Shown here piece by piece: positions 41,101 to 49,900 of a stretch of DNA of 64,000 bases. A program made the translations under genes and the position numbers. Each line of letters begins with the position of its first letter. Position 1 is the stretch's first letter. The notes under the pieces are model-generated. The model did no database searches. It was not told the DNA's origin and saw only the letters and a list, made by a program, of their open reading frames with translations. The DNA comes from Thysanoteuthis rhombus (lineage: Eukaryota; Mollusca; Cephalopoda; Oegopsida; Thysanoteuthidae), in contig OY735213.1 in NCBI GenBank assembly GCA_963457665.1, positions 50,102,785 to 50,166,784 of the forward strand, read 5' to 3'.

Positions 41101-42869
41101 GTGGATTTGTTTAATGAATGAAGTAAACATTCAGAAATCACAGAAACACTTTATCACTAATGCACAATAACAGAATGACTAAGTGAAAACAAAGAAGTGA
41201 ATCTATTACTCGCATACATGTGCATGGTTGAAATGCCTGCTTAATCTGAAATCCATCATATGAGGGTCTGTTAAACTGAGGGTTTACTGAATATGCTCTG
41301 ATGCCAGTATTGGACTGCTGAAAATATCTTTCATCATCTCAGACTGCTAAAATGCAAGGAATTTAGATCTTGGGACACTAAGAAATTTGCATTTGGTTTG
41401 GTTACCACATGAAAAAGCATTTAGGTACCAGCCAGTTGAAATGATATCAAAAAATAACTGATGACATCAGGAAAGTCTCCTGGCTTTCACAAAATTTCTG
41501 GAAAACTCTAATTCTTTTACTTCATTTGATTCATATAAGTTAAACAAACTGGGATTTTCCTACCATAATGAAATTAAGAAGAGATTTAGAAAAGTGAAAA
41601 TGAGAGGCCAACTTCATAGTTCTTACTAGGGTGAATTGGACGAAAATCCTGGTATTGCCAGACTAAATGCCAGTATTCGAAACATATCCCATTATTTTCT
41701 AATGTCAAATATCACGTCAAAGCCACTTTTTTTGTTAAAACAAACAGATGAAAATTACAATGAATGAAATAGATAGAAATAAACATATCTCTGAGGATGC
41801 TGCTTTTTTCAATTATAACAAGACCACAATAATTTGACTATAAGGAAAAAATGTACATAGAACAAGAAATAGTTTTGTAGTGAGGTAGATAGTTGGAGGA
41901 ACTGTAAAGAAGAGAAGAGTGAGCATGGTGCACATGTACTGATGGAGAGTGGATCCAGGATTACACGGATAATTTTGGATGGGGACAGGCAGGGTTGCCA
42001 ATTTAGATATTTTTTATTTTTTATCTTGTTTTTTGGAATTTAGAATTTTAAAAAATCCTATTCCTGTTTCAAAGCCCAATGTTGCAAAAGTTTTTTTTTT
42101 TGATTTGTCAAATTCGAAAGTGACTTCCAGGATCAAAAATTTATATCAAAATTGGAAACCCTACAGGCAAGCCCATGGAAAAAGGAGCTAGATTCAGCTT
42201 CAAAATAGCTAAATTGACATCATTGTGGCTATATAAGTCTAAACGGTGTTGCCTAATCTCCATATATATGTATATATCTGTACAAATATTTAAGCCTTTT
42301 GTTTGTTTCTTTATCTCTGACTCTTCTCTGTTAAAACTACAAGGCCTATCAACCTAATATTCCACATGCAGACTGAGGAGAAGTCAACTTACCATGTGTA
42401 AGATTGGCTTTGGAGGTTATTTGTGGTGACTAGAGGTCTTTTTTTGTCATTTGTAACCAATTTTCATAGTTATGGGCCATAATTTTGCATCAAGGATACT
42501 GAAATTTGGTATATGGGTACATCTTCTTATGAGAAAGATTAAAATCTATATGACATTGACTTTAAAGGTCATCCAATGAACATTTTTATATTGGTTGTTC
42601 TAGGGTTGGATCCCAAATCAACTTTTTCTTGCTGGAAAGGAGAAATATTCATACAGCGTATCCAGAACGATCAATAGTATCATTTGATCTTATTTGTGCA
42701 TTAGGATATTCTGTCCATTTCAGCTACTTTTTTCATGTATGCATTGTGTGAATAATCATTTTTAACTTGCGGTATTGTGTGGGAAGAAATATATCCAAGG
42801 ATATATTTCTCCCATTTCGTTACATTTTGAGCTATTTTTCTTATGGGCAATGCTGGGTATCCCTGCTAG

Positions 42870-42964
<95 letters not shown>

Positions 42965-43505
42965 CATTGTGTCATCCATAAACAGCTGTTTCGTTGTATT
43001 ACGACTCTTCAGAGTGGCTATAGACTATCCATTATCCCATCCAGTACCACAAGGTAAGATCGAAACCTTCACTTCAGACCTGGAAGCTACTATCCTCCCT
43101 CTACTCCACGGAACTTGATGGTCAGTGAGGTTAAATTTAAGCAATATATCTATTTGTCATATATATTCCTCATCCACCAGAGTGCTCCTTTATATATTGT
43201 AATATAAGCATATATATATATATGTATATATGCACATATATATATACATATATATATATGTATATGAATATATTATTGTGTCATCCATAACATATGTTTC
43301 GATGTATTACATCTCTCCAATGTGGCTATAGACTTTCCATTATCCCATCCAGTACCATGAGGCAGGATTGAAACCTTCGCTTCAGACCCGCAGGCCAATA
43401 TCTGGACGGTCAGTAAGGCTGAATTTAAGCAATATATTTATTCACGCATAAATTCCCCATTCTTATGGAACAGCATTATATGCATATATATAAATATATA
43501 TATGC

Positions 43506-43553
<48 letters not shown>

Positions 43554-43803
43554 ATATATATGCATATATATGTATATATGTATATATATGCATATATGTA
43601 TATAAGTATATATATGCATATATATATATGTATATATATGCGTATACATATATATGTATATATATGCATATATATATATATATATGTGTATATATATGCA
43701 TATATATGTATATATGTATATATATGCATATATGTATATAAGTATATATATGCATATATATATATGTATATATATGCGTATACATATATATGTATATATA
43801 TGC

Positions 43804-43838
<35 letters not shown>

Positions 43839-43943
43839 TGCATATACATATATATGTATATATATGCATATATATATGTATATATATATGTATATATATG
43901 CATATATATATGTATATATATGCATATATATATATACATACAT

Positions 43944-43996
<53 letters not shown>

Positions 43997-46900
43997 CCGA
44001 TAGATAAAAACATTTTATAAATGGGTTATGAATGAAAGCTGCATGATGAGCAGAAACTTATTTTAGGGATTATTTTTTTCTTGATCAATTGCTAATTTCC
44101 TATGAAGAATTCTATTTCCCATCTCTGGCAAATAAATAGTTTCTTTAAAGAGGAAAATTTGAATCAAGCATTTTGTGTCATTGGGTATGGCAATCCTTGA
44201 AATATTTCAGTTAACTATCACCATTAAACATAATCAAGTGGAATCATTGGAAATGCCTATATGTGGAATGTGAGATTAATGCTTGCTCCCAGAAATGATA
44301 AAAGAAAATTAAACCAGTCCGGTTAGTCACTCAATAAGCATGCCATGTTGGGGGTGATCAGTTAAAAAATTTGAAAAGGGTTGATGAATAAGTTACATCT
44401 CTTGCTTTTTGTTGGATCACTAGAAAAGTCAGAATAGTTTAAAAAAACAAGACACAAACCAAGAGCCACTTCAGCATAAATTAACAATGTAAATTCAATC
44501 CAACAAATTTGAGCTCTCTAGCTCTGATGGTGCGGCCTGCATATATGACATCCACTTGGATAAAGAGCCAGCCACCCATAACCACTTAAAAACTGAAAAA
44601 ACTAATTTTGACTGGTGGACAGTTCCGGTTGGTGGTTGATGGTTTCTAATAGTTAATATTCATAATGGTTGACATAAATCTGTATATGATACAAATATGA
44701 TAAAAAAAATATTGAACCTTTTTTGTGTCCCTCAGATCAAAAAGAAAGAAAACTAGAATCCCAAGGGAAGTTATGAATCAGCATCACCCATTTATATACT
44801 GTGTTGGGGGTGATCAATTAAAAAGTTTGAAAAAAGGGTGATCAATGAATAAATTATTTCTCAAGCTTTTTGTTAGACTTTGCTCACTAAAAAAAGGTCT
44901 TACTTTTCAAAAAACAAGCGGGCACAAACTAGTGACCAATTTAGTATAGACTCACATTGCATACTGAAACCCCAACTAAAAATCTATTTTTGATGGGAAA
45001 TTTCAAAAAACAAATACAAACATTTTCCCCTACTCATTCAGAGGAGTGTGTGTGCAAATTTTCAAGTTTCTACAATGAACAGTCAGGGCTGGGCAAAGTC
45101 CAGATAGATAGATAGATATAAGAGTTTGAACAGATGTATAACCCAGCAACAGTCATTAACCGGGTCTTTTGTGGGTAGCAATGATTAACAGATCTTTTCA
45201 GTCACTCAATACAAACCGTGATGTTACCAATGTCTTTAAGCAGAATGCTGTGTTGGGATGATCAATCAAAAAATTGGAATAATGGGTGATCAAGGAATGC
45301 GGTACTTCTCTTGCTTTTTGTTGGATCACTGAGAAGTTTGAATTTTCAAAAAAACAAGCGCACACAAACTAGGAACTAATTTATCATAAATTTACATGGC
45401 GAATTGATACCCCTCCACTACTTAATGGGGGATGATTTTCAAAAAACAAAAAAAACATTTTTTCTTGACATAAAGAGTAAATGTTGAAAATTTCAGCCTT
45501 TTAGCTCAGTAGCCTGTACACATGATGCATGGATACAGAGTCAGCCAGCCAGACCAACTTGAAAACTTAAACAACATATTTTGACTGTTTTGGTTGATGG
45601 TTTCCTATTGGATGAAAATGAAATTCACTGCATATATAAGGATGTATAATCAAATTTTATTTATGTTAAATATAAACTGTACTCACACTTCAATCAAGCT
45701 GCAAAATAGATGCTTCAATCCAAAAGCCACAATATTTTTATCCCAGAGATTTTTTTTTTCCTGCAGGCTGAATGCAATTATCTATTTTCTTCAATCATAC
45801 CATTTTTTTTTTCTGTCAAGGATGCTCACAGACACAGATCAGTGCTGTATCAGTATTAATACAGTAAACCATAGCTGGTGCTTGGTTTTAAAAAATAACT
45901 CGGTCAAATTTTGGCATAAAAAAAAAACTAGATCAATTATCAGCCCAAAACTTGAGGCCAAAAAAAAAATTGCTTAAAGCTTAGATTAAAGTTTCACCTA
46001 TAATCTGGAAGTATAGATAAAGAAACGAGATGAGATTTTGTTGAAAAAAAGAGGAATGACTCTAGAAATTTCCATGATTTAAAACAGTAATTTTGATTTT
46101 TCTTTATTTATCGAACCCAGTTTTGACCTATTTCATACCTATATTTTCAAAAAACCAAATCAGTAGTCAATCAGGTGCATCAAAACTAGGTATTATCAAA
46201 ATTTTGTTAACTAGATCCGACAATTACTAGGTATCAGCTATACAATGAACTCTCAAGCAATAACCCATGTTTTTCTTTCAGTCGCTCATACTGCGTTTCT
46301 TTGACATATTCCAATTTTCACGTAATCATTGTTGTGATGATACCAAACTATCATATTTTTATTACAATCCTTTTATTTATTTATACATCTGTTAATCTCA
46401 TATCACATCAATCAATTCATTATAACTTTGAGGTTATAACAGGACAACCAACCATACAACCAATTATGCAAATAAACATATTAATTTGCATATATGGCTT
46501 CCACGTGGATAGATTTGAATTTTTGCTTTTATATTTTGGAGGGAATCTATTTTATTCAAGTGTTATTAATCTTGATTTGTGTGGCCCGTACAACTAGTTA
46601 TATGGCAGTATAGAAGTGAATAACACTTGGTATTATGTGACTTTTGTAGCTATCAATGTTTCTTGAAATCAGTCATAAATTCGATGAAACCTTTTTTGTT
46701 TTCTTTTCTTCTGCACAGTATTTATCTTTGAAGGTTTTCTTGTTTGATGGTTTTCAGAATCTTAGCCATTCGACCCAGATGCCATCTTCTGAGGAATTTA
46801 TGACCATGAAGCGAGATCTGAATTTCAAGGAAGATGAAATGAAGAAATCAGAAAACACAGCATCAACTCTAACTGCAGGTAAACAATATCCATTGAGAAC

Positions 46901-49900
46901 CTCGGTTCATTTCCTTGTGCTCATCATGAACTAAGATCCATCTGATGAAAATGCCCAAAATTTTGCATCTAATGAAAATATCCAACATTTGCACCTAGCA
47001 AAAATACCTAACATTTTGCATCTAATGTAAATAGCTAACATTTTGCACCTAATGAAAATATCCAACATTTTGCCCATGATGAAAATACACAACAATTTGC
47101 ATTTGATGAAAATAATCAACATTTTGCACCTAATGAAAATAGCCAACATTTTGCACCTCAAGAAAATATCCAGATATATTAATATATACAGATTCATTAT
47201 CTTTGAAGCTATAAGAAGGAGCATAAAGATAAATTGTGTCTGCTCCCATTTTGTTCTTATTATTGTGGACTGATTATTATTTGATGTTTACTATTCGATT
47301 GCTTCAATCCATTTTCAGAGAATAAGAAACTCCAAGAAGATCTTCAGAAAGTTGAACAATTAGAGAATAAAGCACATCAGGAGATCAAATTGCTGGAAAC
47401 TAAGACTACAAAAATGAAAGAAGAACTCGAACAATATCGAGATATCCAAGGATTAAAACAAAGATCGGAACAAAGGAAAGAGGTTTGTATTTTAACTAAG
47501 ATTCAGGAGCGTAGATTGCTATTTGGACTCGTGCTTTCCCCTCCTTGGATGTAGTACACCTACAGCATTTTTACTAACATCATATGAAAACAAGTCAAAT
47601 CTCTCTAAATGCTGGAAGGAACCCCTTAATGAGCCAAGCTCAGTTAGGCCATCAGATCTCCAGCTACAGAAATTTATAAAATAACAAAACAGAGAAGTAA
47701 CTTTAAGTCTCGAAGGAATACCTAAAACTTCTCCTCTTTGTGTTAGGATCAGCCAAGGAATCCAGTGATAAGTTTTTGATTGAATGATGTTTTTGCTGGG
47801 TTTTTTTCATAGATCATCTATTTTTGCTCCTGTCTGTCCATGCAATATCTTCATAAGTTCCCAGTGAATTTCAATCAAATTCCATGGAAATTTGGGACCT
47901 TATGAAGGAACATGTGATTAAATTTAGGGGTTTGTTTCTAATTTAGAGATATTTTTGAATTTTTGCCCTACATTTCTGTCATTGCTGATGACTATCCATG
48001 CAATATCTCCCAAAGTTCTCCATTAATGTCAATAAAATTTTGTAAAAGAGTGGGGATTAGGCTTTGGAAAGAGTAATCAAATTTTGGGATAGATTTATGC
48101 ACAACAACCTACAACATCCAATCTCCAATAGACTGATAACAGTGTATGTTGGAATACCTACCTTTATGTTTGAGGTTATCACTTCTCTTGCACGCTGGAT
48201 ACAAACAAGATACATAATGGGAAAGCTAACAACATTTTCTTTCCAACAATATATCTTGTCCATTGTAAAAATGTTGGGTTTTATATAGATATACTGGAAA
48301 GAGAATTTCGTTAGCATGTGCTAGAATACCTACTTTCACATATTTGTCTGTAAGTTCTTTTACATAATAGATAGAAATTGATAAAATACACCATTTGAAA
48401 GCTGACAAAATTTTCTTTCTAACAACATGTCATGACATTTGTACAAACATTAGGTCTTCTAGCCTAGCAAGGTCAAATTGGTGGCCATCGTGGATAACTT
48501 TGATCAGAATCAAGTGAATTTTTGATATGTTATTGTAGGGCTACCAATGCTGTCAATTTTGAAAAATTCTTTGTTTTTTTTTCCCCAGGTTCTGTCCCAA
48601 AATGGTTTATTTTTATTGGACTAATAGGTCTATAAGTTTTTTTTAGATGTGTCCACACATCTCCTTAAGACACTTTTTGAACAGTATATCAATTGGTCCT
48701 TGTTATATTAAACAACAGAAGGAAGAGGTTGTGATGTAATTAAAAGGGATGACATTCTTAAAAGATGAAACATCTATTCTGATAAATCTCTTTTACCAGC
48801 TGCTAATAATGTCATAATAAAATATCCAAGGTCTGCATAAAAGCCAAAAAGCGTTAAGAATGGCCATCTACGATTTTTATTGAAAAATATACCTATAGAA
48901 TATTTCCATATTGCAATAACTTACAAGTATGAGAATCGATAGACTCAAAGAAAGACTACTTACTCTTCTTTTTCCTCTTCCTCTCACTAATAACAACCAC
49001 AGTTGATAGATGCATAATGGAACTTATGGTTCTTGTTTCTAATGTTTTCTCTTTACAGAAATTACTCCATGATAAAGAAGTTCTCCAAACAAGAAAGAAC
49101 TATTTGAAGACTTTGGTTGAGAATCTGAATTCAAAATATAAATCCCTGAAAGCTGAATTAGCTGATAATGAAACAAATACTCAGGTAACAATAAATTGAT
49201 TTTCACCTTTTTTTAAAATTCTCATTCGATGCAGTATTATAAATCATTGATTAAAGATTTTTATGACGACCTTTTCATCTCCATCATTTTATTAATAGCT
49301 TTTTAACGCAACTTTTCGCTCAGGCTGATTACCCTCTGGCAGTGAGTGAATTGCGTGGATTGGAAAATAGAGAATAAGTTTCAGTTGCAATAAAAAAAAA
49401 CAAATAATAAAATTAAGACGATAGTAAAAAAAAATTAGTCAAAAAAATGTAAAAAAATCAGAATGACTTGCCATCTCAGTCACTGGCATTTTCTCCTGGA
49501 AAGCATCTAAAATCGGTAAAAGAGTAAAAAAAAATTTAGAATCTGGAGGATCTAGATGTTATTAATAAACCCGTAAGAATAAAGCCTAAAAAAGCTCGAA
49601 AAAGTTTCTTTTTTTTTTCAAAAATTAAAAATAAACATTTTTTGAAGACATCTGATGGAGTACTGATGCCAATTTACAAGACTGTTGACAAAAAGGTACG
49701 GCCGGGTACACTGGAACATATAAACATGAACATTTTATTTGTTGTACCTTATAAGAAATAGAGGTCACAATGGCATAACCTTCACAGGCATAGAATTAAA
49801 TTTAGATTCTGTTTGAAGTTGTTTATTTACTTGACACTAATGCCCCTGGGAAAAGCATAAATCCATCAAGTCTAGTGGTGGAGGTTCAATAGTACCCTCA

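Noticed and set aside
43438-44020. Seven overlapping ORFs (76-191 codons) made of Y, I, H and M
   Set aside because: They occur in five frames on both strands of an alternating AT/GC-step array and reflect base composition only.
45594-45977. 127-codon plus ORF as a gene
   Set aside because: Starts inside a family A repeat and is composed of AT-driven F/Y/I/K runs.
46944-47173. CRISPR array or repeat protein
   Set aside because: 27-nt units without spacers; the ORFs follow from a period divisible by three.
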